Shown: positions 1-11,076 of the stretch, one piece after another | How positions within the stretch are numbered: position 1 is the first letter of the stretch | How the letters are laid out: each line of letters starts with the position of its first letter | Source of the DNA: Prostheceraeus crozeri | Taxonomy: Eukaryota > Platyhelminthes > Polycladida > Euryleptidae | Assembly (NCBI GenBank): GCA_907163375.1 | Contig: CAJQUW010000622.1 | Coordinates: forward strand, 124,001-188,000 | Length of the DNA stretch: 64,000 nucleotides | Direction of reading: 5' to 3' | Program-made: the position numbers and the translations under genes | The notes under the pieces: model-generated | Told to the model about the DNA's origin: nothing | The model's database searches: none | Seen by the model: only the letters and a program-made list of their open reading frames with translations

Positions 1-300
1 TGAATCGGTGCAAAATTATTGATTGCGGTGCGGTAGCGGTGCATTGGAGAAAGAATGACTGCGGTGCTTTGTGATGCGGTATTGGAGTAAAATTATTCAC
101 TGCGGTATGGTGCGGTCAAGAATGAATGAGTGCCGTGTTATGTGGTGCTTTGTGATGCAAAATTATTGACTGCGGTGCTTTATGATGCGGTAGTTGAGTA
201 AAATTATTGACTGCGGTGCCGTGCGGTGAAGAAAGAATGACTCCGGTGTGGTGTGGTGCTGAATCGCTGCAAAATTATTGACTGCGGTGCGGTGCGGTGA
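1..300. repeat. Degenerate GCGGTGC minisatellite
   Basis: Imperfect repeats built on GCGGTGCGGTG and CAAAATTATTGACTGCGGTG, with irregular spacing of roughly 50-60 bases, fill the first 300 bases and probably continue left of the window. No coding potential is seen. Confidence 0.8.
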
Positions 301-3014
301 ATTTCAAAATCTATGCTCATTCATGCTACTCATTAAATTCGCTTCAAATTCAAATTAGTTCAAAATTGTTGGTTAGAAAGTCACCATGTTGTCATTTTAC
401 GACTTATTAAGCGTTAGAATGCCTGGAAATGTGATAAAGTTTGTGCAGAGAACCTTCTATTTGAAAAATTTGAAAAAATGTATTTTATTCTGATAATTGA
501 TGGATTCAAGGGAAATCCGCCGAAAATGTGCATTTTAGGGTGTCAAAGAGAAAAGTTTTCAAATCAAATGATTTGATAATCTAAATTACTGAGTTGATGA
601 TGCAGAAAAGATATATAGATATGGCAGCCACACCATTTATTGTTTTCATGCTTTTGTTTGACCATGCATGTTTTGGCAACGTCGGACTTATCACATACGC
701 CGTCGATCTTATGACATTGAATTTACAGGAAACTACTAGTAAGCCATTTTCAGGACCCAAAAGAAAGAATTTCAGCCTTCTAGTATTTGATCTGTCAAAT
801 TTGGCATGAATTAAGGCATATTTGAGAAAAAAATTTGGTAGAATTACTTTTTTTCAAAATTAAAAAATTGTGAAATTTTAGGTTCGAGCGCTCTGGAACG
901 TCAAAAAATGGGAAATTTCGACATTTTTATAAATATTTTTTTGATATAGGCAATCATGACATAATGGTTTAAGGAATGGGACGATACCAGATAATGATGC
1001 GTCTTTCTAAAGAAAATGAACATTGAGAGAATAATGACATAATTTGAAAATTAGAATCATCATCGGAAACGAATTTCGCGAAAATGCACATTTTTGGCGG
1101 ATTTTCCCATCAACAAAGGATGAATCCTCCAGCATCACGAGACGCCTGCAGGAATGTTCGTATCGCACCGCTGCCAGTATTAGTAACTTTTCTGCAATCA
1201 AAAAGTGCCGGTCAAAATTTGAACTTTTTTGTCCGAAGGTGCTGCGATAAAATGGCCTAGTCCATCTATATGCGTGTACAGAAAGAGCAAATTTTTCTCA
1301 GCACCAGTTTGCAAGTCTTCCTTTGTGATTTAATATATTGCTTATTATTTCCAATTTATTTATTTATTTATTTTCATTTTCCTTCTCTCTTCTAATTTCC
1401 TTATTTTCTTTCTTCTACCTTCCCTCACTTTGCTTTTCTTGTGTACTAAAATTTTGTAATGTTTTATCTTATTCGATTCTTTTTTCATGGCCTGTGCATG
1501 AGTTTTTATACCAGGTTGTCAATCGATGTCTCTTACTCTTTATGCTCAAGTGCTCACGTCATTGCCGTCTGTCACTGTCAGTCAATTGCGAGCTTCTGTC
1601 AGACTGCGATTTCCTGTAGCCACGATGCAGTTCCGTGTATTGCTGTACAAAGAACGGAAGAAGCGCCGAGCTACATTAATGATATTTTCATTTCAACGTG
1701 GAAAGTATAGAAGCATGAATCCCTTAATTGTCAGAATTATCAATGGCCACCAATAAAGAGAAAATGTATTTTTTCATATTACATGCAAAATTGAAAAGTT
1801 GAATTTTCTCGAAAATTGTGGGATCAATTTTGTTGAAATCTACATTTTTGAACTATCCCGACTGGCCCGATGCAGTTTTAAAAGATGCAGGCTATGTCTT
1901 CACTGTGGTCAGGATACCGATAGAAAGGAGATCAATTATGTGTCATTGAAGACCGGAGGCACACACAAAAATGATTCATGAGCCATAAGCCGTAAATAGA
2001 ATTCCAGCACTTAAGCTTAATGAGACAGGACAAGCCACAAGACATCAGCCGCCTTTGATCACGATGGTACACTGATAAGCCACAAGCATGATGGTTTCTT
2101 TTGATCTTGTACAGTGTGTATACATGTATTTTGTGTGACGAAGGTGTCTTTGATTCTTATATGGTCATTCTCTATGTCTATACTTCTACAATAATTAGAA
2201 TGGTTTATCACTTTCTCCCTCTACCTGCTTGCATTGTCTGTCATGAAACATAAACATCCTGTCAAAATGGCAATGTTGTTTACGGCTTGCGGCTTGTGAC
2301 ATATCATGACGCGAATTGCGAACAATATGGCTTATAGCCTATTGTGTGTGCTTGCGGCGTAAAGGTGATTAAAATCAAATGTGCCGAGGTTTGAGAACCC
2401 ATGACCTACAGGCTGAACCCCAATGACATCAGTGACAAGTGATCCGGTAGAAATGTCATTTTTTATATTTTTAACATAAAATCTCAACTCTGAGAGAATT
2501 GACACTAATCGGATTAAGCTGTATTCGCCATCTTCTTTTCAATATAGCTGATCACTATCCATCATTGCAATTATTGCCCACAATTACATGCACAATATAT
2601 TGCTTTTATCCCCAATTGATTTCTATTTGCGATAAGGCCTTTTTTGCAATATGTGCTGCATTACTTACCAATAGGATGAAACCACTCAGTGTTTGAAACA
2701 GAATAGTAAAGGAATAATTCCAGCTATGTAAAGTAAAAAAAACGTAGGTACAATAAAGGCTAAATAATCTCGTCAGATTTCAGCTCAATATATCAATCTG
2801 ATTGATATTAACATCAACGTGCTGTCTTCTAAATCTTCGAATGTAGACTGCCATGATATGAAAAATGTCGCAGGGCAATATTTTCTATCAATCAATGGAG
2901 GTCTCGGGCTAAGGCCCTAGCCTAGACTTCTATAGTAAAATTGTTGGGATTGTCTATCGGCGTTTGAACGATACGTTGCGAGCATAGAAGTCGGATATCA
3001 AAGCTGTACCCAAT
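301..3014. other. Non-coding stretch, no gene recognised
   Basis: I see no gene. A pyrimidine-rich tract lies at about 1350-1440. Related AAGCC(A/G)TAAGCC-like and GGCTTGCGGCTTG words lie in opposite orientation at about 1980 and 2285, which may be the worn ends of a small palindromic element. The short reading frames here have no recognisable motifs. Confidence 0.6.
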
Positions 3015-3070
3015 GCCAGGGACATCTATGATTAATATGAAATATCTATCAATCATAGATGTCTCTGCTA
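3015..3070. repeat. Short hairpin, MITE-like end sequence
   Basis: A hairpin with arms CAGGGACATCTATGATT and its near complement encloses about 20 AT-rich bases. The same CAGGGATGTCTATGA word bounds a 0.6-kb interval at 61.5-62.1 kb, so this may be a collapsed copy of the same small non-autonomous transposon. Confidence 0.45.
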
Positions 3071-3329
3071 AAGCAGATAATTCTACCTGTTTGGTTGTGA
3101 GTGATCTATATTGGATTCCATTTCGCAGTAAGTAAAGGCAACTTGGATCTGGTTAAGACAAGCACATGTGATGAGCATTGGTATTGTTGAAGGAATTGGT
3201 GAGTGATGCTGATGATACTGAAAGGAAGTCACAAATAAAGTAATTAAATCAATTAGCATGAAATCCAATCTTCTATTACATTTGTGCATTTGAGGCTACT
3301 GAACCTAGGTACCATCAGATAAATATGTT

Positions 3330-4000
3330 CTAGTATGCCTTCAATTGTCTTTTATACTGTAAATCACAAGTAAATAGATGATAGGAATATCATCGTGTCA
3401 GCATTCCAGTTTCTGGCGCTGAATTGCAAAGCAATTATGTTGTCTTGGCATTTAAGAGTTGCTTTATTCATCTATCAGAGCTGCCCTGTGAAAAATAAGA
3501 TTTCTTGCTCGGGTTTTAACATCAATATGAATTCTTGATTTTGAACGAAAGGGTTCATGAATTTTAGAAGGGTTTTATGTAAAACAATGGGCTCTTCATA
3601 TAAAAGGTTCGCAGACTTCTAATTAAGGGCTGTCGGAGAATCAAAGGGTTCTTGTTCGCTATGGAAAATTTCTCGTGTGGCAAAGAAATAAAGGATTAAT
3701 GAGCTGATTGCTCAAAACTACTAGAGCAATCAATGAATAAAGGATTAATGAGTTGATTGCTCAAAACTACTAGAGCAATCAATGAATAAAGGATTAATGA
3801 GTTGATTGCTCAAAACTACTAGAACTTTTTCGTCAAAACCTATTCAGGGGCAACGTGTTATTTTACATATCCGCACTTCGGTCGATACCGTTTCACAAGT
3901 TATCTAACATTGCAAGGGCTAGTAAAATCACAGTTGCATGCAAAGTGGCCCATTGTTGTAGTTTAAAGAGTGCGACAAAACAAAATGACAACATTTAAAG
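3330..4000 (+). repeat. Diverged duplicated block, copy A
   Basis: This block matches 7860-8440 in the same orientation. Shared words include CCTTCAATT.TCTTTT, GGGTTCATGAATTTTAGAAG, GTTTTATGTAAAA, GACTTCTAATTAAGGG-like text, GTGGCAAAGAAAT and AAGGATTAATGAGCTGATTG. A LINE and a Tc1 element now lie between the copies. Confidence 0.75.
3691..3830. repeat. 49-bp unit repeated three times, with internal hairpin
   Basis: AAGGATTAATGAG.TGATTG begins three head-to-tail units at 3691, 3740 and 3789 (the third is cut short). Each complete unit has TGATTGCTC and GAGCAATCA about ten bases apart, able to form a 9-bp stem. The other copy of the parent block has only one unit, so the expansion is local. 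Confidence 0.85.
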
Positions 4001-4189
4001 TTACTTTTTGCTTCACACTAGAAAGTAGGCCTACAACGTCACTTTATGCAATCATCAACCATTATTATCACTATGATATACTTGTCATCATCAAGTTGGC
4101 CTAATGATGCGAAGAGCGAGAAGAAAGCGTCGTCGGACACCGCATGTTGAGGCTATCTTGAACTTAGGCACCATCATATATATATATAT

Positions 4190-6345
4190 ATATATAGTAA
4201 GTAAGTAAGTAAGTAATGCGTTTATTGAAAATAAATAAATAGAAATCAAATATACAAACACAGAAATAGCTAATCAGCACGAACTTACATATAAAATGAT
4301 CACTTTCTGTAACATGCAGGCTTTGACAAATATACATTATACAACAGTAATGGAGAGGTCAGATTTCAGCAGCGTTATCAATCATGCAACACCAGATAAA
4401 AAATGAATTCTGACGTCTAAACGTTGAAAAATGAGGTAAACAAAAATGTCCAGTACAAGGCATTTGTGGAGGCACATGTTCATGTAAAGGATGATCTGGA
4501 GATTTACACTTTGTAAGAAATTTACACGACAAACTTTTATGCATGTTATCGAAATCAGGGATGATTGAGCATTTACACTCTTGGCTACAAATTAAACGAT
4601 GGGCGCGTTTTCGAAATTTCTTGATTCTGTGACATATTTCAGTTGACATATCACAAAACAAAGGAGTTGCATACATCAAAAGTGAAACGATACAACTGTG
4701 GAATACTTCTAGCAACTTTTCTTTGGAAACATATGGTTTTAGAGTGCGTATCACATACAAACGACGAGTTGCAGACAGTAAAATGTTATCAAAATGTTTG
4801 TTCCACTTTAAGTCATCTGTGAATGTTACACCAAGAATAGAAATTGTGCTAGCAAGCTCAACATCTGTGTAAGCAAATGTGGGAGCATCCTTTTTGCGAC
4901 GAAAAAACATCTGTTTGCACTTCCTTGAGTTCAAAAATAGTTTGTTCACATGCGACCACGATGATACAATTGACATATGATCTGGATTCGGCTGATGTTT
5001 CGTACAGGATTCAATAAGAGTGAGGTCATCAGCATACTTGACAAGCTTTCCACTCTGAGATTTTATTTTCAGAGTCCCGATAAAGATGGAAAAAAGATAT
5101 GGCCCGAAGATAGAACCCTGAGGCACACCGGACTTTACATAAGACAAAGGACCGATACTGCCATTCATGCACAATCGTTGGCATCGATTTGACAAAAATG
5201 AAGAAAGCCACAAGATGAAGCCCTTATTATAGTTTTGATCAATAAAGATTTTGATCAGTCTATTATGGTGGATTTTATCGAAGGCTTTGGAAAAGTCGAG
5301 ACATGCAAGCCTGACATAAAGATTTTCTGGGTCTTCCATATAGGCCGTAATGCAGTCATGTATATCTATAAGGGCACTACTCGTTGAGCCGAGAGGCCGA
5401 AAGGCATGCTGTTCACTACCAAATGATTGAACAAATGTAGACTTCATGGATAGCAACACAATTCGTTCAAATAGCTTTGAAATTATCGGCAGCAATGAAA
5501 TCGGGCGAAAGTCTGAAATGGATGGATTTCTTACTTTAGGGATAGGTTTTACATAGGCATTTTTCCAGCAAGTCGGAAAGGTTCGTGAATTCACTGAAGC
5601 TGTGTAAATGTCTGCTAGGGGATCACATATAAAATCAGCACTTTCTCGCAACAGAAATGCACAAATACCGTCGTAACCGGTAGCCTGTTTCAGCTTTAAT
5701 GCGACGAGATGTCGATGAACCACCGATGAGTCTATATGCGGATTCCACTCTTCATCTGAAACGTCCTGTAATTCAATATCCGGAAAATCGTTAAAACATG
5801 AATTGAAAAAATCGCTCAACTCAGAAATGAATGAGTCACCATTCGGTCCGACATCTGGATACGCTAAACTTCTCTGTTGGCCTTGAATTTCACGAACAAT
5901 ATTCCAAATATTTTTATCACGTCTTTGAATTCTGTCACTCCATCTCCTTTTCGCCTTCAAGATTTCGATCTTTATTTTGTCTTTAAGGTGATTGTAGACT
6001 GCCCAATTTCGAGTATGATAAGCCACCCATTTATCTTCGATCATTAGCTTCAGCACAGGAGTAATCCATGCTTTGTCACATCGTGTCATAACTACCTCGC
6101 GCCTGGGAATAATGCTCAAAGCGTCAAAAAACACTTCATAAAACGCTTGACACTTTTTGTTAACATCTACTGCATTGTAGACATCTCGAAATGATGCTGA
6201 ATTCAACCGACGGAGAAAATTATCTATATTATTTCGTCGATAATCAAACACAGTTTTCACCGTCATACACTGTTTAACAGGCATAGAGGACTGAAGGAAA
6301 ACAACGGAATGATCTGATGTCGAGAGCGGTGGTCCAATGTCTATA
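4190..6345 (-). mobile_element. Non-LTR retrotransposon (LINE, CR1/L2/Jockey-like group), 5'-truncated
   Basis: A LINE in reverse orientation. Its 3' end, at the left, is a short tandem tail (TTAC)n at 4198-4216 next to an (AT)n tract, after a 3' UTR with AATAAA-type words. The body encodes a reverse transcriptase. The 5' end is lost inside the endonuclease domain: the first LINE-derived residues are the last endonuclease motif (SDH). The truncation point is a (TA)n tract bordered by a Tc1 element. The exact clade cannot be set without a tree. Confidence 0.88.
4359..6338 (-). CDS. LINE ORF2 fragment: end of APE endonuclease plus complete reverse transcriptase
   Basis: The product is a reverse transcriptase that copies the LINE RNA at nicked target DNA. 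It has the last endonuclease motif (LSTSDHS), a linker, and RT motifs in order: RPISLLPIISKLFERIV, HAFRPLGSTSSAL, CLDFSKAFDKIHH (first catalytic Asp), GVPQGSIFGP, KYADDLTLI (catalytic DD pair) and LGVTFTDDLKWNKH, then a Cys/His-containing C-terminus. About 660 codons are open without a stop, so the copy is fairly young. The frame runs on at its 5' side through the (TA)n tract into the Tc1 terminal repeat, giving a false start; true LINE coding begins at about 6338. It cannot move on its own, lacking most of the endonuclease and its 5' UTR. Confidence 0.88.
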   Translation of the reverse strand: MGPPLSTSDHSVVFLQSSMPVKQCMTVKTVFDYRRNNIDNFLRRLNSASFRDVYNAVDVNKKCQAFYEVFFDALSIIPRREVVMTRCDKAWITPVLKLMIEDKWVAYHTRNWAVYNHLKDKIKIEILKAKRRWSDRIQRRDKNIWNIVREIQGQQRSLAYPDVGPNGDSFISELSDFFNSCFNDFPDIELQDVSDEEWNPHIDSSVVHRHLVALKLKQATGYDGICAFLLRESADFICDPLADIYTASVNSRTFPTCWKNAYVKPIPKVRNPSISDFRPISLLPIISKLFERIVLLSMKSTFVQSFGSEQHAFRPLGSTSSALIDIHDCITAYMEDPENLYVRLACLDFSKAFDKIHHNRLIKIFIDQNYNKGFILWLSSFLSNRCQRLCMNGSIGPLSYVKSGVPQGSIFGPYLFSIFIGTLKIKSQSGKLVKYADDLTLIESCTKHQPNPDHMSIVSSWSHVNKLFLNSRKCKQMFFRRKKDAPTFAYTDVELASTISILGVTFTDDLKWNKHFDNILLSATRRLYVIRTLKPYVSKEKLLEVFHSCIVSLLMYATPLFCDMSTEICHRIKKFRKRAHRLICSQECKCSIIPDFDNMHKSLSCKFLTKCKSPDHPLHEHVPPQMPCTGHFCLPHFSTFRRQNSFFIWCCMIDNAAEI

Positions 6346-6365
6346 TATATATATATATATATATA

Positions 6366-7790
6366 CAGTAGTGGCCAATTTAAAGGGCCCACTCACGCAG
6401 ATATAGATAATTTATACTATTTGCTTTAAGTGGCCTGTCAGATCTTAAATGAATGATTTAATGATGAAAAACTCGATAGTTTGATGCTTTTAGCGCGTGA
6501 TGGTGTTCCGGGTGAAAGTTATCTAGCTGACTTCGTTGCGGCAGGGACAATTACGAAGGAAAACAATAGCTTTCAGGTCATCCATCGAGTACCTATGGCA
6601 TTGGTTCGAAGATCGAGTGACACCTCGCAGCTGATGCGTGGTCAGATGATTGCGCTGTACAATGAGGGATATTCTCAAAGAGCAATTGCTGAACGTCTCA
6701 AGGTTTCCAGGAAAGCAGTTAGAAAAGCAATCTCATCTCCAGACTCCAAGCGTTCCGCATGCGGAAGATTCCGAAAAAGTACTAAACGACAGGACCGAGT
6801 TCTTAAAGTCCCCATCACCCGGAACCCTCGATCTTCATCACTAAAACTATCCAAAGAAATCAGTGATATTGCTGGAGTGGAGCTAAGTGCGAGGAAAATC
6901 CGCAGAAGGCTTAAAAATGATTTTGGACTTGTGGCTCGTAGGCCTGCGAAAGTACCCTTGATTACTGAGAAGCAGCGAAGATTGCGCCTGAAATTCTGTC
7001 GCGATCATGTGGATAAGGATGCCGAGTGGTGAGATCGTGTCATGTTCACAGACGAGAGCACCTTTCAGCAAGTCCGCTGTGGTGGCTTGGGTTACGTCCG
7101 CCGTAGGATTGGTCAGCGCTTCAACCCGCATTTCACACAGAAGACGGTGAAGCATCCGCCATCAATGATGATATGGAGATCACTTCCCGTGGACGATGCG
7201 GCTTGGAGCTGTTCTGTAAAGGAGAGAAAGTCAACGCAAGTCGCCAGCTCCAAATCCTCGAAGAGAAGGTGCTCCTTCATATGTAGATCAGTGAAACAAC
7301 AATATTTCAGTAGGATTCAGCGCCTTGTCATACCGCGGAAGTTGTCAAGCAGTAGTTCAATGAACACGATGTCGCTCTGCTGCCCAACTGGCCTCCCAAC
7401 ACACCGGACCTCAATGTCATCGAAAATTGTTGGGTTCTCATGAAGCAGAAGGTCGCCGCACATCAACCATCTTCAGAAAAGGAACTGCGCGAGATAATCA
7501 AGCGTGTCTGGACGCAGGAGATCACAGAGGAGTACTGCAAGACTCTGGTGCGGAGCATGCCACGTAGACTACAAAGTGTCATAAAGAACAGAGGTTTCCC
7601 CGTTAAGTATTGACATGCATTGTTGTCTTCAATACCAATTATGACTGGATATCATATCTGCTTTGTCTTTCATCATATGGAATTAATTTCTAAATATTTT
7701 GGCGCTAAGAAGTTGAATAACAGTAAATTTAATGAAGTATAAGTGGGAAAAAGCATGATAAGTGAGGTGGGCCCTTCAAATTGGCCACTA

Positions 7791-7793
<3 letters not shown>
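6366..7793 (+). mobile_element. Tc1/mariner transposon, 1.43 kb, broken transposase
   Basis: The terminal inverted repeats CAGTAGTGGCCAATTT.AAG and complement begin at 6366 and end at 7793. TA target dinucleotides flank them, and the element sits in a (TA)n tract. One rightward transposase gene occupies most of the interior. It is a damaged copy that could move only with a transposase supplied from elsewhere. Confidence 0.92.
6595..7613 (+). pseudogene. Tc1-type transposase, broken
   Basis: The N-terminal region has paired helix-turn-helix DNA-binding segments (GYSQRAIAERLKVSRKAVRK; later SARKIRRRLKNDFGL) and a GRPR-like linker, followed by the Tc1 catalytic core. Catalytic residues seen in separate frames are the Asp of MFTDEST, the Asp of DSAPCHTAE and the Glu of NVIENCW; the last two are 35 residues apart rather than the usual 34. 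Damage: a stop replaces a codon just before DRVMFTDES (7030-7032), there is a frameshift after MMIW (about 7175), and a stop replaces the Trp expected after VVKQ. The start at 6595 (MALVRRSSD) fits Tc1 proteins better than the upstream ATG at 6484. Confidence 0.88.

Positions 7794-7862
<69 letters not shown>
7794..7862. repeat. (TA)n microsatellite
   Basis: An uninterrupted TA dinucleotide run starts at the right TA target of the Tc1 element. A shorter run at about 6342-6365 lies at its left edge, consistent with insertion into, or later expansion of, a TA tract. Confidence 0.95.
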
Positions 7863-7863
<1 letters not shown>

Positions 7864-8440
7864 ATATACCTTCAATTATCTTTTGTACATTTTTCAAGGT
7901 GGGAAATTAAAGTAATGCTGTTGTTATATTATAATATATATTTTGCGCCAATATATTTGAACGGCTAAGCGTCGTTATCATCAGGGCACATATTATAAAA
8001 AGAAAAAAATCAACAAATTTAAAAATAAATTTTAATGAAGGTCCTTTTGCCACTTGCTATCTTTTGTACATTTTAATTGTCCTCCAAATGATAGGAAGAT
8101 CACACTCTGTAAAAAATGAAATCTCTTGTTAGGGTCTTGACATCAAAATGGGTTCATGAATTTTAGAAGGGTTTTATGTAAAATAGTGAATCTTCAGATT
8201 AAAGAAAGGTTAATACGCTTCTAATTAAGGGATTCTTGTTCGCCATGTCGAATTTCTCGATGTGGCAAAGAAATCAAGGATTAATGAGCTGATTGCTCAA
8301 AACCATTGCAACTTTTCCGTCAAAGCCTATTCAGGAAGAGCGTATAATTAGCTTATTCGCACTTCGGGCGAAAACGCATCACATGTCACCTATGAATAAC
8401 ATTACAAAGGCTAGGAAGTCACATTTACATGAATGGTTTC
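7863..8440 (+). repeat. Diverged duplicated block, copy B
   Basis: The same-orientation partner of 3330-4000. It keeps GGGTTCATGAATTTTAGAAG, GTTTTATGTAAAA, TTCTAATTAAGGG, ATGTGGCAAAGAAAT and AAGGATTAATGAGCTGATTG in the same order. It lacks the 49-bp triplication of copy A and has its own insertion near 7920-8060. Confidence 0.75.
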
Positions 8441-10492
8441 CATGAATAAGTAGATGAAATTAACATAATGTATATGGTATCCGAAGGCAATTTTGGTCGT
8501 TCTTGCATAATCAGTTGGTTTCGGAAGATTAGGCTCCACTAATCGAAAGCCGAATGATAATGATTAATTATAATCAAGTTATTCAATTATAAAATGTTAT
8601 CTAATTAAAGATTATTCCATTTTGTGTACTGGTTTATTAAGGACTTATAGCGTACTTTATGTTCTGAAATATGGAATCAGAGCTCCGCATATGCACAAAT
8701 AGCCTACTTACATAAAAGACGTTTTCATTAGGTTAAAATAAGAAAAAAAGTGAGGAAATGATGTGTAAAAATATGTGGATGATGATTGATGAATCTCCGA
8801 ATCCACCTTCACTCACGACGCAGTCTGGTGTCATTTTTCCGGTAAGAAGTCAATGAAACACGTATGGCCGGTGCTGTGATATCTTGTTAGACAGTCTTTT
8901 TTCACATTTTCTCAACTATCAACACTGGAATGGTCATGGTATCAATTTTGATAACAAACTGACTTTACCACAATTTTTTATGTACCGTACTTAATAATTC
9001 TGAATAGACTGAAACGCGAATGACAATTAATATTTCGATGAGTATTACCATATGTACAATATAACTAGATTTCCTCTATATGAATACTGCTGAAACATGA
9101 ACACTGCACGGAAATGGTCTGTGGTATCAATTTTGATACCGTAAGAATGATTATCACACGTGAATTATGACCAGACCTTAGTGATCATTAAACGCATCCA
9201 AAAACAAATTATTGACGAATTTACTTATTTGAATTCTGCATGTATGAACAGCTTCAATGTCTATGACAGTTCGGTGATGATATGGATTTTGAATAGTTCG
9301 TAGAAATCGTGACACCTTGCTGCATTCGATATCCGATGTATCCGATGTAAACAAAAAACCAATAGGCCTAAATCTTCATGCAATGTTGTGACTCTCGGTG
9401 TAGAGCGTGTATGAGAGCGTCATTATGATATTTCATACGACGTTGCCTTCAAGATGGAGAGAAAGAAGTTGTCACTTGAGGAAATCGCATCTCGTCGATA
9501 AGAAGAATGGGTGTCATACTACTCGCTGTAATCGGACACCGACAATGGTGTATCTAACCCCGTAATGTTGTGAAGAGACGTCTCAGATGCATAAAAGGTC
9601 AACATATTTGAAAGAGACCGCACAAGATAGCAAAAGCTAACCATCCGAAGTTGGAAGATCGGTGAAACATAGCACGTGTTCAAACTCGAACCTGGACCAA
9701 TGGCAGAAAGTATAATATCTGCACGTCACAAATGGAACTGTTAAGAGATGAAAGGATGCTACATCACAATAACGCATAGTTTAGTGCAGATATCTCTGGT
9801 ATTCCCACAGAATTAAACAGGTCCTTTCTTCTTATTACGAGTCTTTTCGAAATATAAAAACACACTTAGGCCTGCTTTACACCGGCAGTTCAGTGCTGTG
9901 CAGCAGATTACGAAAATGACTTCATTATGACATTAATCGTGATTTCTTCTGACGCAGAACATGACGTCAGTGCTGCAATGGCAGTTCAGGTGACAAGACC
10001 GAAGTTTATTCAGCCTGCCGCAATGACAGGGACATCTGATTGGTCAATTTCATTTCTTTATTCTACCAGATCTTGTCACAGCAACCTGACAGGTTATCGT
10101 CCACCATGTCAACCACAAAATTAGATTGTTTATCACTTCGCTAGAAGTGCAAACTGATTCAAAATAATGACACATGCAGGAACTTATTAAGTGGGCAAAA
10201 AAAATGTTTAATACCTTACAGAGATAGGAAAAATAGTCGTGCGTCACTTGCGGATTGCCGCGGATTCCTTCAAAATGCTCCGATCGCGGCGATCCCTTCA
10301 GATTCGAAGAATTCAGATCATTGCGCAAAAGTTATCCCGATGATGTTGGCCCCTCCGATCATTATTAAAAAAAAGTTAGCAGGCGCATGAAAAAACGTTC
10401 ACAAACTTCTCTGTAGAACTTGACATCGTCTGTGTCTCTTTGCTGTGTGATCCGGTTGATAACAGTCACTGAAACTTCGCACAATTAGGCGT
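8441..10492. other. Non-coding flank left of the Polinton
   Basis: No gene is recognised. Two related words containing TGGTATCAATTTTGATA lie at about 8938 and 9121, within a weakly duplicated unit of roughly 185 bases. At about 10250-10390 a segment matches 42590-42730 in reverse. At about 10130-10200 there is weak similarity to 31905-31980 on the other side of the Polinton. Confidence 0.55.
10250..10390 (-). repeat. Dispersed repeat, partner of 42590-42730
   Basis: On the minus strand this segment shares a 32-base exact match (inside about 130 diverged bases) with 42655-42690; it begins GCGCAATGATCTGAATTC. Similar residues (QHxxxNxxAMI then a stop) can be read in both copies, so it may be the tail of an old coding sequence, but similarity goes on past the stop. 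Confidence 0.6.
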
Positions 10493-10498
10493 GTTTAA
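10493..10498. repeat. Polinton target-site duplication, left (GTTTAA)
   Basis: The six bases GTTTAA directly precede the left terminus and recur directly after the right terminus at 31660-31665. A 6-bp target duplication is the hallmark of Polinton integration. Confidence 0.95.
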
Positions 10499-11076
10499 AG
10501 TAATGGGAAGAAGACCGTTCCAGGACACCTAAAATTCAAAAAAATAGTATCTTTAAAAACGACATAAATTCATGAATTTAGTCCCTTTTTTCAGGTTTTT
10601 AAGACCTAAATACATGAATTTAGTCCATTCGAAAAGTACCATTTTTTCAAAAATGGTACTTTTAAAAAACGACATAAATTCATGAATTTGAACCCTTTTT
10701 CAGGTTATGAAGACCTAAATTCACAAATTTGGGCGTTTTTAAAAATACCCAATTTTCAAATTTTTCAAAATCTCAAATTTGAGAATTGCAATTTTCACCG
10801 CTTAAATCATGACCGTTCCAGGACACCGAAAATCATAAAAGTTAAGAATCTCAAAATTTGAGAATTACAATTTTCACCGCTTAAATCATGACCGTTCCAG
10901 GACACCGAAAAAATCAGAAAAGTTAAGAATCTCAAATTTGAGAATTACAATTTTCACCCTCGCCAAAATCATGACCGTTCCAGGACACCGAAAATCATAA
11001 AAGTTGAGAATTTCAAATTCATGAATTTTATCCATTTTTCAGGTTTTTAAAATATATCATGTGACTAAAAATATTT
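10499..11076 (+). repeat. Polinton left terminal inverted repeat (578 bp)
   Basis: Matches 31082-31659 in reverse complement almost base for base. It contains four copies of GACCGTTCCAGGACACC (starting at 10513, 10811, 10890 and 10973), the last three within tandem units of about 80 bases, and a palindrome GTACCATTTTTT..AATGGTAC near 10637-10662. Confidence 0.96.

Noticed and set aside
594-1756. Several frames of 60-93 codons in the first 2 kb
   Set aside because: Low-complexity or pyrimidine-tract translations, overlapping in several frames, with no known domain.
7673-7968. Frames with long Tyr-Ile runs
   Set aside because: They are translations of the (TA)n microsatellite.
10050-10328. 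A 92-codon minus frame at the left Polinton flank as a gene
   Set aside because: It crosses a dispersed repeat and uses a different frame from the one conserved in the partner copy; no motif.
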